The notes: a model not told the origin generated them from the sequence alone. A stretch of 43,302 nt of DNA from an uncultured Erysipelotrichaceae bacterium (GCA_934699415.1 CAKUWO010000006.1:1-43302), one strand, 5' to 3'. Counted from the stretch's first letter, positions 23,571-31,544 are shown. Program-made: numbers and translations.

Positions 23571-24306
23571 TATTAAATTAAATTTCACTAAAAGTGGCGA
23601 TAAAGGAAAAGATGTAATCCTCTTACATGGTTGGGGACAAAATAGAATCATGATGGAGGCTATTGAAAACTTCTTAAGTCTTCATTTTGTGGTATATAAT
23701 CTTGATTTACCGGGATTTGGCGAAAGTGATGAGCCAAAAAGAGCTTATAGTGTTGAAGATTATAGTGAATTCTTAAGAGCTTTCATTATTAAAGAAGGAA
23801 TTGAAGAGCCGATTTTAATTGGTCATTCTTTTGGCTGTCGCATCGCTTTACACTATGCTTTTAAATATCCGGTTAATCGTATGGTTTTAACTGGTGCTGC
23901 TGGTATTAGAGATAAAAGAGGCCTTAAGTGGTATTTAAAGACTTATAGTTATAAGTTGGGCAAGAAAGTCTTATCTTTGCCAATATTTAAGAAACAACTA
24001 GCAGCGATGCAAGATAAAGTTGGTAGTGAAGACTATCGCAACGCAAGTGGTATTAAAAGAGAAACATTAGTTAAAGTTGTTAATGATGATGTAACGCCAT
24101 TTTTAAAAGATATTAAAACAGAGACTTTATTAGTCTTTGGTACTAATGATGAAGCAACACCTTTAGCCAAAGGAGAGATGATGGAGAAATTAATGCCTAA
24201 TGCTACTCTTGTGGTATTTGAAGGCGATGACCATTATGCTTATTTCCATCAAGCACAACGTTTTAATATGGTATTGGAGGCCTTTTTGAAAGATGAATAT
24301 AATTAA
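23551..24306 (+). CDS. Alpha/beta hydrolase
   Basis: The 251-residue protein shows the alpha/beta hydrolase core: oxyanion-hole block ILLHGWGQN, nucleophile elbow IGHSFGCRIAL with the catalytic Ser, a late Asp in VFGTNDEATPL and a His in EGDDHYAYFHQA. No signal peptide is seen, so it acts in the cytosol. The substrate cannot be inferred. It starts inside the kinase gene and overlaps the Mur ligase gene by 14 bases, so it belongs to the same transcript as the two-component system. Confidence 0.9.
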   Translation: MIELINDIKLNFTKSGDKGKDVILLHGWGQNRIMMEAIENFLSLHFVVYNLDLPGFGESDEPKRAYSVEDYSEFLRAFIIKEGIEEPILIGHSFGCRIALHYAFKYPVNRMVLTGAAGIRDKRGLKWYLKTYSYKLGKKVLSLPIFKKQLAAMQDKVGSEDYRNASGIKRETLVKVVNDDVTPFLKDIKTETLLVFGTNDEATPLAKGEMMEKLMPNATLVVFEGDDHYAYFHQAQRFNMVLEAFLKDEYN

Positions 24307-25852
24307 ACAATTAGGAATATTGCTTTTATTTACTTGGATGATTTTAATCGCTTCAAAAAGAGCTTTACATATCTTTCAACAAAATCGTTATGAATTTTAT
24401 CGTTATACTGAATGGCTTAATCATAATTTAAAAAGACAATTATTAACTTTAGCTTTACCAATATTACTCTTAATACTAGCTTTAATTTTTAAAAATATCG
24501 AATTACTGTTAGTGCTAATTACCTGTTTTGGATATGGTTTATATAACTATTTAGATGAAAAGAAACAAGATTATGCTAAACCGTTAGTTTATACGGGCAG
24601 AGTTAAAAGACAAATTGTCATCTATCTTTTATTAGAATTATTAATTTATCTGTTCACTATCATGCTACCTTTGTCATTTAGAGCTTTAACGATTTTAATT
24701 TCGCCATATCTATTAATCTATCCTTTGGCTCTTATTACTAAACCAATCGAAGAAGCTATTAAAAAGAGATATGAGAATGAAGCACGTAAGATTTTAGCTA
24801 GTATGCCTTTCTTAAAGAAAATTGGTATTACTGGATCTTTTGGTAAGACCTCAACTAAAAATATTATTAATGATTTATTAAGTGAACATTATTATACTTT
24901 AATGACTCCGGCTTCATATAATACTCCAATGGGTATTACACGCACGATAAGAGAAATGCTTAAACCAATTCATGAAGTATTTGTATGCGAGATGGGTGCA
25001 GATCATGTTGGTGAAATTACTTATTTAATGAAATTTGTCAAACCAGAAATTGGCGTTGTAACATCTATTGGTCCGCAACATTTAAATACCTTTAAATCGC
25101 TTGATAATATCATCTTTGAAAAGATGCAAGAGATTGAATTATTGCCTAAAGATGGTGTTGGCATTATTAATGTTGATAATAAATATATCGCAGATTATGT
25201 TATCAAGAACACTTGTAAGATTGTTAGAGTAGGCATTAATAATACTGATGCTGATATTGTTGGTAAAGATATCACTTTTGATAAAGATGGCTCACATTTT
25301 GTGGCTGTGATTGATGGTGTAGAGTATAAATACCAAACTAAATTATTAGGCGAAAATAATGTTATGAATGCTTTATTAGCTATTGCATCAGCTTTAACTT
25401 TAGGCATTACAGTTGAAGAAACACAGCGTTATTTAAAAGAAGTAAGACCGGTTGAACATCGTCTTGAAAAGAAGAATATTAATGGTTTCTTATTTATTGA
25501 TAATGCTTTTAACTCTAATCCAGTATCGGCTAGAGAATCATTAGAAGTTTTAGCTAAAATGGAAGGTAAACGTATATTAATTACTCCAGGATTAGTTGAT
25601 TTAGGAAAAATGGAATTTGAAGCCAATAAAGAATTTGGAAGGCAGATGATAGGTAAAGCTGATGAAGTCATTCTAGTTGGCGAACTTGAAAAAGCAGCTA
25701 TTCTTGAAGGGCTTAAAGAAACAGGCTTTAATGAAGCTAATATTCATCTTGTAGCCAACACCAAAGAAGCATTCACTTATGTCTATACCCATTATTCTTA
25801 TCAAGATGCGATACTCATTGAGAATGATTTGCCAGATGCATTCTTAAAGTGA
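24293..25852 (+). CDS. Mur ligase family protein with N-terminal membrane domain (MurF-like)
   Basis: The 519-residue protein has about 150 N-terminal residues with four or more membrane segments (8-22, 50-66, 69-84, 106-148), followed by a full Mur ligase: P-loop GITGSFGKTSTKN (181-187), CEMGADHVGEI, TSIGPQHLNTF, and the C-terminal domain block RVEHRLE-type PVEHRLEKK...FIDNAFNSNP. The ligase part resembles MurF, which adds D-Ala-D-Ala to UDP-MurNAc-tripeptide; soluble MurF is about 450 residues and has no membrane part. The next gene makes D-Ala-D-Ala, supporting this call. Another Mur ligase activity remains possible. The start overlaps the hydrolase gene by 14 bases. Confidence 0.85.
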   Translation: MNIIKQLGILLLFTWMILIASKRALHIFQQNRYEFYRYTEWLNHNLKRQLLTLALPILLLILALIFKNIELLLVLITCFGYGLYNYLDEKKQDYAKPLVYTGRVKRQIVIYLLLELLIYLFTIMLPLSFRALTILISPYLLIYPLALITKPIEEAIKKRYENEARKILASMPFLKKIGITGSFGKTSTKNIINDLLSEHYYTLMTPASYNTPMGITRTIREMLKPIHEVFVCEMGADHVGEITYLMKFVKPEIGVVTSIGPQHLNTFKSLDNIIFEKMQEIELLPKDGVGIINVDNKYIADYVIKNTCKIVRVGINNTDADIVGKDITFDKDGSHFVAVIDGVEYKYQTKLLGENNVMNALLAIASALTLGITVEETQRYLKEVRPVEHRLEKKNINGFLFIDNAFNSNPVSARESLEVLAKMEGKRILITPGLVDLGKMEFEANKEFGRQMIGKADEVILVGELEKAAILEGLKETGFNEANIHLVANTKEAFTYVYTHYSYQDAILIENDLPDAFLK

Positions 25853-25855
25853 TTC

Positions 25856-25864
25856 TGCTAGAAT
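25856..25864 (+). promoter_or_regulatory. Extended -10 of ddl
   Basis: TGCTAGAAT begins four bases after the Mur ligase stop codon. AGAGGA and the ATG at 25891 follow, so ddl can be expressed apart from the upstream operon. Confidence 0.5.
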
Positions 25865-25890
25865 TTTAAAGAAGAATAGAGGAAATTTAT

Positions 25891-27078
25891 ATGTACAAAG
25901 TTGGTGTATTTTTTGGTGGCCAGTCCACTGAACATGAGGTTAGTTGTATTTCAGCTAATCAGGCAATGCATGTGCTAGATCGTAATAAATATGAAGTAGT
26001 TCCGGTATATATCTCACGAGATAAAGATTTCTATACCGGCGATAAATTATTCGATTTAACTAATTATCATGATTTGAAACAATTATGTGCTTCTTTAACA
26101 CGCGTCCATATGATTAAAGAGGGCAAGAGTTGTCTTCTTCGTCCGGCTGATAGTGGATTATTTAAGAAAAAAGATATCGCAATTGATGTCGCATTCTTAG
26201 TGATGCATGGAACAGGTGGCGAAGATGGAACTTTACAAGGCATGATGGAAATGATGGATATTCCATATACATCATCTAATGTATTGGGCTCAGCGGTTGG
26301 TCAAGATAAGGAAATAATGAAAGAAATTCTAGCTTTCAATAATATTCCTATCACTCCTTTCTTTACGGTATATGGCTCTGATTTTGAAAGTCTTAAAGAC
26401 GAATATAAAAAAAGAGCGAAAGAAATGGGCTATCCATTAATTGTTAAACCTGCTAATTTAGGCTCTTCAATCGGTATTGAAGCTATTAGAACAGAAGAAG
26501 AATTTGAATCAAAAGTTGAAGAAGCTTTACATTATGACTTTAAAGTAATTGTTGAAAAAATGATTGTAAGTCTTAAAGAATGTAACTGTTCTGTCATGGG
26601 TGATGCATCTAAAGCTCAAACTTCAGCAATCGAAGAAGTAATGCATAAAGGATCTTTCTTAAGTTTTAAAGAAAAATATGAGAATGGTGGTAAGAATGGT
26701 AAATGCAATAAAGTTAAACCATTAAAGACTACCGGTTCTAAAGGCATGGCTTCTCTAGATCGTAAAGTTCCTGCCGATATTACCCCATTGCAGCAGGAAA
26801 CAATCGAAGAATTAGCTTTAAAGAGTTTTAAAGCACTCAATGCTCAAGGGGTAACAAGAATTGACTTTATGATTGATGAAAATGACAACAAAGTCTATGT
26901 TAATGAAATCAATTCCATCCCTGGCTCACTTGCATTCTATTTATGGCAAGAAAAGGGCATTGGCTTTGATAAAGAATGCGATGAATTAATTCGTCTTGCG
27001 ATTAAAAGACAACGCGAAAAAGAAAAGAAAATCTTCACATTCGATACCAACATTTTAAAAAATTACGGAGGTAAATAA
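25891..27078 (+). CDS. ddl: D-alanine--D-alanine ligase
   Basis: The 395-residue ATP-grasp enzyme begins KVGVFFGGQSTEHEVS, the Ddl N-terminal signature, and continues with MHGTGGEDGTLQG, PLIVKPANLGSSIGI and the metal and substrate block RIDFMIDENDNKVYVNEINSIPGS. It joins two D-Ala for the peptidoglycan stem peptide. It is somewhat longer than the common 310-370 residues: the omega-loop region (FLSFKEKYENGGKNGKCNKV) is extended and the C-terminus has a Lys-rich tail. AGAGGAAAT precedes the ATG. deoD starts three bases after its stop. Confidence 0.95.
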   Translation: MYKVGVFFGGQSTEHEVSCISANQAMHVLDRNKYEVVPVYISRDKDFYTGDKLFDLTNYHDLKQLCASLTRVHMIKEGKSCLLRPADSGLFKKKDIAIDVAFLVMHGTGGEDGTLQGMMEMMDIPYTSSNVLGSAVGQDKEIMKEILAFNNIPITPFFTVYGSDFESLKDEYKKRAKEMGYPLIVKPANLGSSIGIEAIRTEEEFESKVEEALHYDFKVIVEKMIVSLKECNCSVMGDASKAQTSAIEEVMHKGSFLSFKEKYENGGKNGKCNKVKPLKTTGSKGMASLDRKVPADITPLQQETIEELALKSFKALNAQGVTRIDFMIDENDNKVYVNEINSIPGSLAFYLWQEKGIGFDKECDELIRLAIKRQREKEKKIFTFDTNILKNYGGK

Positions 27079-27080
27079 TT

Positions 27081-27794
27081 ATGGCAACAGCTCACAATCA
27101 AGCAGAATTTGGTGAAATCGCTAAAACCGTTTTAATGCCTGGAGATCCACTTCGTGCAAAATTTATCGCTGAAACATTCTTAGAAAACCCTAGACAATTC
27201 AATGCGGTACGTGGTATGTATGGCTATACTGGCACTTATAAAGGTAAAAAAGTATCAGTAATGGGTTCTGGTATGGGTATGCCAAGTATTGGCATTTATT
27301 CTTATGAACTATATTCACAATATGGTGTTGATAATATCATTCGTATTGGTTCAGCAGGAGCATATTCTAAAGAAGTAAATCTTTATGATGTAGTACTTGT
27401 TACAAAAGCATATAGTGAATCAACGTTCGCTAAAACCCAATCAGGATATGATGAACCTTATACTTATCCTAGTGAAGAATTAGATAAGAGTATTATTGAA
27501 GCTGCTAAAGAATTAAATATTGAATTACATGAAGGTTGCATTCATTCATCAGATGTTTTCTATCGTGAAGGTAATGAAGACTATATTGCTGATTTACTTG
27601 AAAAGGGTTGCTTAGGTGTTGAAATGGAAAGCTTTGCCCTCTTCCACAATGCGAAAGTATTGGGCAAGAATGCAGCATGTCTTTTAACTATTTCTGATTC
27701 TTTTGTAACTAAAGAAGAAACAACAGCTGAAGAAAGACAAACAAGCTTTACATCAATGATTAAGATAGCTTTAGAGGCTGCTTGCCATGAGTAA
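27081..27794 (+). CDS. deoD: Purine-nucleoside phosphorylase, DeoD type
   Basis: The 237-residue protein matches the DeoD trimer-of-dimers family: VLMPGDPLRAKFIAE (phosphate binding), VMGSGMGMPSIGIYSYEL, IRIGSAGAY, GVEMESFALF (the ribose-binding MES motif) and the catalytic Asp in TISDSFV. It splits purine nucleosides with phosphate into base and ribose-1-phosphate. GGAGG precedes the start. Location between ddl and a carboxypeptidase gene is unexpected for a salvage enzyme. Its stop overlaps the start of a 36-codon gene. Confidence 0.96.
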   Translation: MATAHNQAEFGEIAKTVLMPGDPLRAKFIAETFLENPRQFNAVRGMYGYTGTYKGKKVSVMGSGMGMPSIGIYSYELYSQYGVDNIIRIGSAGAYSKEVNLYDVVLVTKAYSESTFAKTQSGYDEPYTYPSEELDKSIIEAAKELNIELHEGCIHSSDVFYREGNEDYIADLLEKGCLGVEMESFALFHNAKVLGKNAACLLTISDSFVTKEETTAEERQTSFTSMIKIALEAACHE

Positions 27795-27897
27795 AAAGAG
27801 TAAAACTAAAAAGTTTCAAAAGAGTGTTGTAGCACTTCTTGCTCTTATTATGATTTTAATGGCCGTTTTACCAGTTGCTGCTGTCGCGCTTAAATGA
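27787..27897 (+). CDS. Small single-span membrane protein, 36 residues
   Basis: The product opens with a Lys-rich stretch (MSKKSKTKKFQKSVV) and continues with one hydrophobic helix (about 15-35, ALLALIMILMAVLPVAAVAL), so a single membrane span with cytoplasmic N-terminus is likely. Size and layout recall the DUF4044-type small proteins of Bacillota, but this is only a resemblance. It overlaps deoD by eight bases and the VanY-like gene by four (ATGA), which argues that it is translated and couples the two genes. No function known. Confidence 0.75.
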   Translation: MSKKSKTKKFQKSVVALLALIMILMAVLPVAAVALK

Positions 27898-28916
27898 TGA
27901 AAAGGCTATATAAACTTATCTTTTCTTTGGTATTACTTTTCTTATGCACAGGATGCGATACTAATCAAACAATTGATAAATATAAATATCCTGGTTTTAG
28001 TGAAGAAGAAATACTCATATTAAAGACTTTAAGAGAAGATACAATCAATCGTTTTAAAAGTGGTGATTATCCTAAAGAGGGATTAGAGCTTGTAACTAAG
28101 CCAAGTTTCTTCGAGGATAATTTAGCTACTTATCTTAAGTTCTATAAAGACTTTGGTGATTATACTATTCCTCTTGTGAATAAAGGCTTTTTAAACGATG
28201 ATACAGCGTCTTTATTATTATCACTGGTAAATGACCCTTACTACCTCTTGTCACGCACAGAACGCTATTTAAATACCAAAATAGATGATATTCGTAAAAG
28301 AGTAGAATATGTTAATGCAGATCGTGATCTTATTCCTTATGAACAAGTTGAATTAACCGATTTAAGTAAAGAAGAGAAAGTACAGATTAATAAACATTAT
28401 CATTTTGATGAAAAATATGAGCCTAGTGATTTAGTAGATATAGATCCTAAATATGGTATTAATACTAAATTAAGACGGGTCGCATATGATGCTTATATTA
28501 AGATGTATGAAGCAGCTTTAAAAGATGGTATGAATTTAAGAATTACTAGTGCTTATCGCTCTTATATTAAACAAGTAAATCTTTATGGCTCATATGAGAA
28601 AAGCGATGGTAAAGAGAAAGCTGATACTTATAGTGCTAGACCTGGATTTTCAGATCATCAGACAGGATTAACGGTTGATATCCTTACACCATATACCGAT
28701 TTCGCTACATTCGAGAAAAGTAATGAAGCAACATGGTTAGCAGAAAATGCTTATAAATATGGTTTTATTATTCGTTATCCTAAAGATAAAGAAGATGTAA
28801 CAGGATATGTTTATGAAGCATGGCATTATCGCTATGTTGGGGAAATTGCTAAGGATGTCTATGATAGTGGACTCACATATGATGAGTACTATACTTATTA
28901 CATCAGAGGTAATTAA
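27894..28916 (+). CDS. VanY-like D-alanyl-D-alanine carboxypeptidase lipoprotein (M15B)
   Basis: The 340-residue protein has a lipoprotein signal with lipobox CTGC (about residue 23) and an N-terminal helical region of about 160 residues. The C-terminal M15B peptidase domain carries ITSAYRSYIKQ, the zinc block FSDHQTGLTVDIL and the final EAWHYRYVG with catalytic Glu and zinc His. Such enzymes remove the terminal D-Ala from stem peptides outside the membrane. No vanH, vanA or vanX genes are present, so this is housekeeping wall trimming and not a glycopeptide resistance locus. ATG at 27894 overlaps the preceding small gene; a second ATG follows at once. Confidence 0.92.
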   Translation: MMKRLYKLIFSLVLLFLCTGCDTNQTIDKYKYPGFSEEEILILKTLREDTINRFKSGDYPKEGLELVTKPSFFEDNLATYLKFYKDFGDYTIPLVNKGFLNDDTASLLLSLVNDPYYLLSRTERYLNTKIDDIRKRVEYVNADRDLIPYEQVELTDLSKEEKVQINKHYHFDEKYEPSDLVDIDPKYGINTKLRRVAYDAYIKMYEAALKDGMNLRITSAYRSYIKQVNLYGSYEKSDGKEKADTYSARPGFSDHQTGLTVDILTPYTDFATFEKSNEATWLAENAYKYGFIIRYPKDKEDVTGYVYEAWHYRYVGEIAKDVYDSGLTYDEYYTYYIRGN

Positions 28917-29702
28917 TTGAATATTAAAAAGAAGACAAAGATTATTACATTATTATTGATGCTTATATCTTGTCTTCTTTTTTATAGGTTTAAGCTAAAT
29001 ATTGAGCCTATAGAGAAGAAACAAGAAATTAAGGCAATTGATTATAATTGGAGTAAAGAAGAATTTCTTAAAAACTATGAATTAAATCATGATTATGCAG
29101 GAAATATTAGATTTGAATCAGGTTTAATTAATCTACCATTTGTGCAAGCTATTGATAATCTTAAATATTTAAGAAGAGATTGGATAAGTGGGAAATACAA
29201 AGAAGAAGGCAGTGTTTTTATGGATAGTGAATGTAATATCGATTCTTATAATATTACTTTATATGGACATTATGTTTATCCTTCTCTAGATCCTTTAGGA
29301 AAAGAAATGTTTACCCCGCTTCATCAATTATTAGATGAAGAAGCGTTTAATAAGCATAAATTTCTTGAATTGCTTTTAAAAGATGAAATTCGAAAATATG
29401 AAATATCAGCAGTATATTTTGTACCTTTAGTAATTGATGAAGATGGATATTATTACACAGAAGATGACATGCAATATTATCTAAATGATTTTAGATTAAG
29501 AGGGGAAGAATATCTTAATGATTATAAAGAAGCTATTGTAAGAGCTGTTAGTAATAATGGTGGCTTTAGTTTTATTGATAGTGGGGTTGATTTTGATTTG
29601 AATGATCATTTATTAACCTTACAAACATGTGTTAGAAATCGTGAAGATTTAAGACTGATTGTTGTAAGCAAAGAAATAGAAAGAATTAAAATGGACGTTT
29701 AG
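28917..29702 (+). CDS. srtB: Class B sortase
   Basis: The 261-residue protein has an N-terminal membrane anchor (residues 9-23) and a sortase domain with the catalytic His118 in ITLYGHYVY, Cys238 in LLTLQTC and Arg246 in EDLRLIVVS, together the His-Cys-Arg triad. The long insert between His and Cys with an extra helix fits class B. Sortases cleave a sorting signal and attach the protein to the peptidoglycan stem or to a pilin. No substrate with an LPxTG- or NPxTN-like end lies in the window. The start is TTG at 28917, with AGAGGT seven bases before it; the next gene features are a hairpin and tRNAs. Confidence 0.93.
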   Translation: MNIKKKTKIITLLLMLISCLLFYRFKLNIEPIEKKQEIKAIDYNWSKEEFLKNYELNHDYAGNIRFESGLINLPFVQAIDNLKYLRRDWISGKYKEEGSVFMDSECNIDSYNITLYGHYVYPSLDPLGKEMFTPLHQLLDEEAFNKHKFLELLLKDEIRKYEISAVYFVPLVIDEDGYYYTEDDMQYYLNDFRLRGEEYLNDYKEAIVRAVSNNGGFSFIDSGVDFDLNDHLLTLQTCVRNREDLRLIVVSKEIERIKMDV

Positions 29703-29717
29703 GCGTCCATTATTTGT
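29691..29717 (+). terminator. Terminator after srtB
   Basis: ATGGACG (29691-29697) pairs with CGTCCAT (29704-29710), then TATTTGTG. The T-run is weak. The stem includes the last codons. Confidence 0.6.
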
Positions 29718-29748
29718 GTGATACTTGTCGAAACAAGATAATAAATAT

Positions 29749-29774
29749 AAAAAAAGCCACTTATTAGTGGCTTT
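29749..29774 (-). terminator. Terminator of the Ser-Gly-Asp tRNA group
   Basis: On the minus strand AAAGCCACT and AGTGGCTTT form a 9-bp stem followed by TTTT. Confidence 0.85.
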
Positions 29775-29784
29775 AATGTTTAGA

Positions 29785-29860
29785 TGGCGGTGCATACGGG
29801 AATCGAACCCGTGATCTCCTCCGTGACAGGGAGGCATGTTAACCGCTACACCAATGCACC
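29785..29860 (-). tRNA. tRNA-Asp (GTC)
   Basis: Acceptor GGTGCAT/ATGCACC, anticodon loop CTGTCAC, encoded CCA. Confidence 0.96.
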
Positions 29861-29861
29861 A

Positions 29862-29935
29862 TGGAGCAGATGAAGGGAATTGAACCCTCGTGTCCACCTT
29901 GGCAAGGTGGCGTTCTACCATTGAACTACATCTGC
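29862..29935 (-). tRNA. tRNA-Gly (GCC)
   Basis: Acceptor GCAGATG/CATCTGC, anticodon loop TTGCCAA, encoded CCA. One base separates it from tRNA-Asp. Confidence 0.96.
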
Positions 29936-29942
29936 ATCTAAA

Positions 29943-30033
29943 TGGCGAAGAAGGAGGGATTTGAACCCTCGCGCCGGTTTCCCGACCTATGCCCTTAGCA
30001 GGGGCACCTCTTCGACCTCTTGAGTACTTCTTC
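29943..30033 (-). tRNA. tRNA-Ser (GCT)
   Basis: A 91-base class II tRNA: acceptor GAAGAAG/CTTCTTC, anticodon loop CTGCTAA in stem TGCCC/GGGCA, long variable arm, encoded CCA. Confidence 0.95.
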
Positions 30034-30056
30034 ACGCTCAATTTCAGTGCTTTTAA

Positions 30057-30085
30057 ATATTACCATAGTAAATTAGTCTTGGCAA
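30057..30085 (-). promoter_or_regulatory. Promoter of the Ser-Gly-Asp tRNA group
   Basis: On the minus strand TTGCCA (30080-30085) is followed after 17 bases by TAATAT (30057-30062), with TG in the extended position. Start of transcription would fall near 30050, shortly before tRNA-Ser. Confidence 0.75.
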
Positions 30086-30190
30086 TACTTTTTATAAAAA
30101 ATTTTAAAAAAATTAGTGAATAGACAAAAGCTATCTTTTGTTTAAAAGAAAGATGTCGGTATTTAAAGAGCTTATGATAGTATTTTGTGT

Positions 30191-30793
30191 ATGAAAAAGA
30201 TGGTAAATGATTTTATTAAAGCTGTGATGGCTGGTGTTGCGATTTGTATTGGTGCTATTGTTTTCCTTAATGTGGAAAATCGTATTGTTGGAGCTTTTCT
30301 TTTTTCTACTGGTCTATATACCATTTGTAGTCAAGCTTTAAATCTTTATACTGGTAAAGTTGGCTATATTGTAAATAGTGATAAACCTTTAGAATATATA
30401 TCTTTCTTAATTATTGTATGGCTCGGTAACTTTTTAGGTGTTTTAGGATCTGCTTTAGCTATTTCTTCAACAAGGTTAAATCTTATAAGTAAGGCTAGTA
30501 CATTATGTGAAATTAAGAATGCTGATAATTTATTATCTTTATTTGTTTTAGGCATTTTCTGTGGACTATTAATGTATGCTGCTGTTGATGGCTATAAGAA
30601 AACAACTAATCCATTTATTTTGTTTCTTTGTGTTATGACTTTTATCTTAGCTGGTTTTGAACATAGTATTGCTGATATGGCTTATTATGCACTTGCTAAT
30701 ATGCTTGATATGAATGCTTTAATTAGATTATTTATTATTACATTAGGCAATGCTGTTGGTGGTATTTTATTACCTCTTTCAACAAAAAAGTAG
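30191..30793 (+). CDS. Formate/nitrite transporter-family membrane protein
   Basis: The 200-residue protein has six membrane segments and the FNT signature AGFEHSIADMAYYALANM, with the central pore His in EHSIA, and an N-terminal MVNDFIKAVMAGVAICIGA block. FNT proteins are pentameric channels for formate, nitrite, hydrosulfide or lactate coupled to proton transfer. It is about 60 residues shorter than FocA, with short loops. The first NPxE-like block is not conserved, so the substrate is open. ATG at 30191 starts the family N-terminus; TAGTAT ends seven bases upstream and there is no ribosome site. Confidence 0.85.
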   Translation: MKKMVNDFIKAVMAGVAICIGAIVFLNVENRIVGAFLFSTGLYTICSQALNLYTGKVGYIVNSDKPLEYISFLIIVWLGNFLGVLGSALAISSTRLNLISKASTLCEIKNADNLLSLFVLGIFCGLLMYAAVDGYKKTTNPFILFLCVMTFILAGFEHSIADMAYYALANMLDMNALIRLFIITLGNAVGGILLPLSTKK

Positions 30794-30798
30794 TGATA

Positions 30799-30807
30799 TG
30801 TTAGAAT
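30799..30807 (+). promoter_or_regulatory. Extended -10 of the dUTPase gene, leaderless layout
   Basis: TGTTAGAAT ends six bases before the ATG at 30814; GGTTTT lies between. Confidence 0.6.
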
Positions 30808-30813
30808 GGTTTT

Positions 30814-31320
30814 ATGAATAAGACAATTGCTAAATTTGAAAAAGTATCTTATAAACAATTTTTTGCTGATATCAAGAAATTATTTCCTAATACTAGCGAA
30901 GAAGAAGTAGAACTTGAATATCAAAATATTATTTTACCTTATAGAAGTACAGTTGATAGTGCTGGATATGATTTTACTTTAACTCGTGATATTACTATTA
31001 AATCAGAGGAAATGCTTGTCATACCTAGTGGTATTCGTGCTAAAATAGATAGCGGTTTCGTGTTAGAAATCTATCCACGCTCATCATTAGGTATTAAAAA
31101 GAATTTAATATTAGCTAATACGGTTGGTATTATTGATGCTGATTATTATTATGCTACTAATGAAGGACATATTTTAATTGCGTTATGGAACCGAGGAAAA
31201 CAAGATGTCACTCTTTTAAAGGGAGAAAGAGTTACTCAAGGTATCTTTAAAGCTTATTATTTAGCTATCGAAGAAGAAGTAACTAATATCCGTACAGGAG
31301 GAATCGGAAGTAGTAATTAG
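30814..31320 (+). CDS. dut: dUTP diphosphatase (trimeric dUTPase family)
   Basis: The 168-residue protein carries the dUTPase motifs in order: DSAGYDF (motif 1), YPRSSLGIK (motif 2, phosphate binding), GIIDADYYY (motif 3 with the catalytic Asp), GERVTQGIF (motif 4) and RTGGIGSSN (motif 5, closing the site). It hydrolyses dUTP to dUMP and keeps uracil out of DNA. Motif 3 has an insertion (YYYATNEGH) where most members read DYRGE, so a related dCTP deaminase-like activity is a minor alternative. The stop codon TAG is immediately followed by the first base of tRNA-Arg. TGTTAGAAT six bases before the ATG indicates a leaderless mRNA. Confidence 0.9.
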   Translation: MNKTIAKFEKVSYKQFFADIKKLFPNTSEEEVELEYQNIILPYRSTVDSAGYDFTLTRDITIKSEEMLVIPSGIRAKIDSGFVLEIYPRSSLGIKKNLILANTVGIIDADYYYATNEGHILIALWNRGKQDVTLLKGERVTQGIFKAYYLAIEEEVTNIRTGGIGSSN

Positions 31321-31396
31321 GCGCCCATGGTTCAATGGATAGAGCGTCAGATTCCGATTCTGAAGAGTGTAGGTTCGATTCCTACTGGGCGCGCCA
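31321..31396 (+). tRNA. tRNA-Arg (CCG)
   Basis: Acceptor GCGCCCA/TGGGCGC, anticodon loop TTCCGAT, encoded CCA. Its first base is directly after the dUTPase stop codon. Confidence 0.95.
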
Positions 31397-31405
31397 TATC
31401 GATAA

Positions 31406-31496
31406 GCAGACTTGTGTGAGTGGTTGAAACAACTATCTTGGAAAGGTAGCGTACGCCAAAAGCGTACCACAGGTTCGAATCCTGTAGTCTGCGCCA
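31406..31496 (+). tRNA. tRNA-Ser (GGA)
   Basis: A 91-base class II tRNA: acceptor GCAGACT/AGTCTGC, anticodon loop TTGGAAA in stem CTATC/GGTAG, variable arm TACGCCAAAAGCGTA, encoded CCA. Confidence 0.96.
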
Positions 31497-31506
31497 TTTA
31501 TCTATT

Positions 31507-31534
31507 AAGCACGCCAGTCGTGCTTTTTATTTTA
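31507..31534 (+). terminator. Terminator after the Arg-Ser tRNA pair
   Basis: AAGCACG (31507-31513) pairs with CGTGCTT (31519-31525), then TTTATTTTA. Confidence 0.88.
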
Positions 31535-31544
31535 GGAGGTAAAA

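Noticed and set aside
27894..28916. Glycopeptide-resistance (van) locus
   Set aside because: A VanY-like domain, a Ddl and a two-component system are present, but vanH and vanX are missing and the Ddl lies in an ordinary wall-synthesis context.
30124..30141. ACAAAAG-CTAT-CTTTTGT hairpin upstream of the FNT gene
   Set aside because: The stem is short and A/T-rich and lacks a T-run in either direction, and no gene ends next to it. It is not convincing as a terminator or riboswitch.
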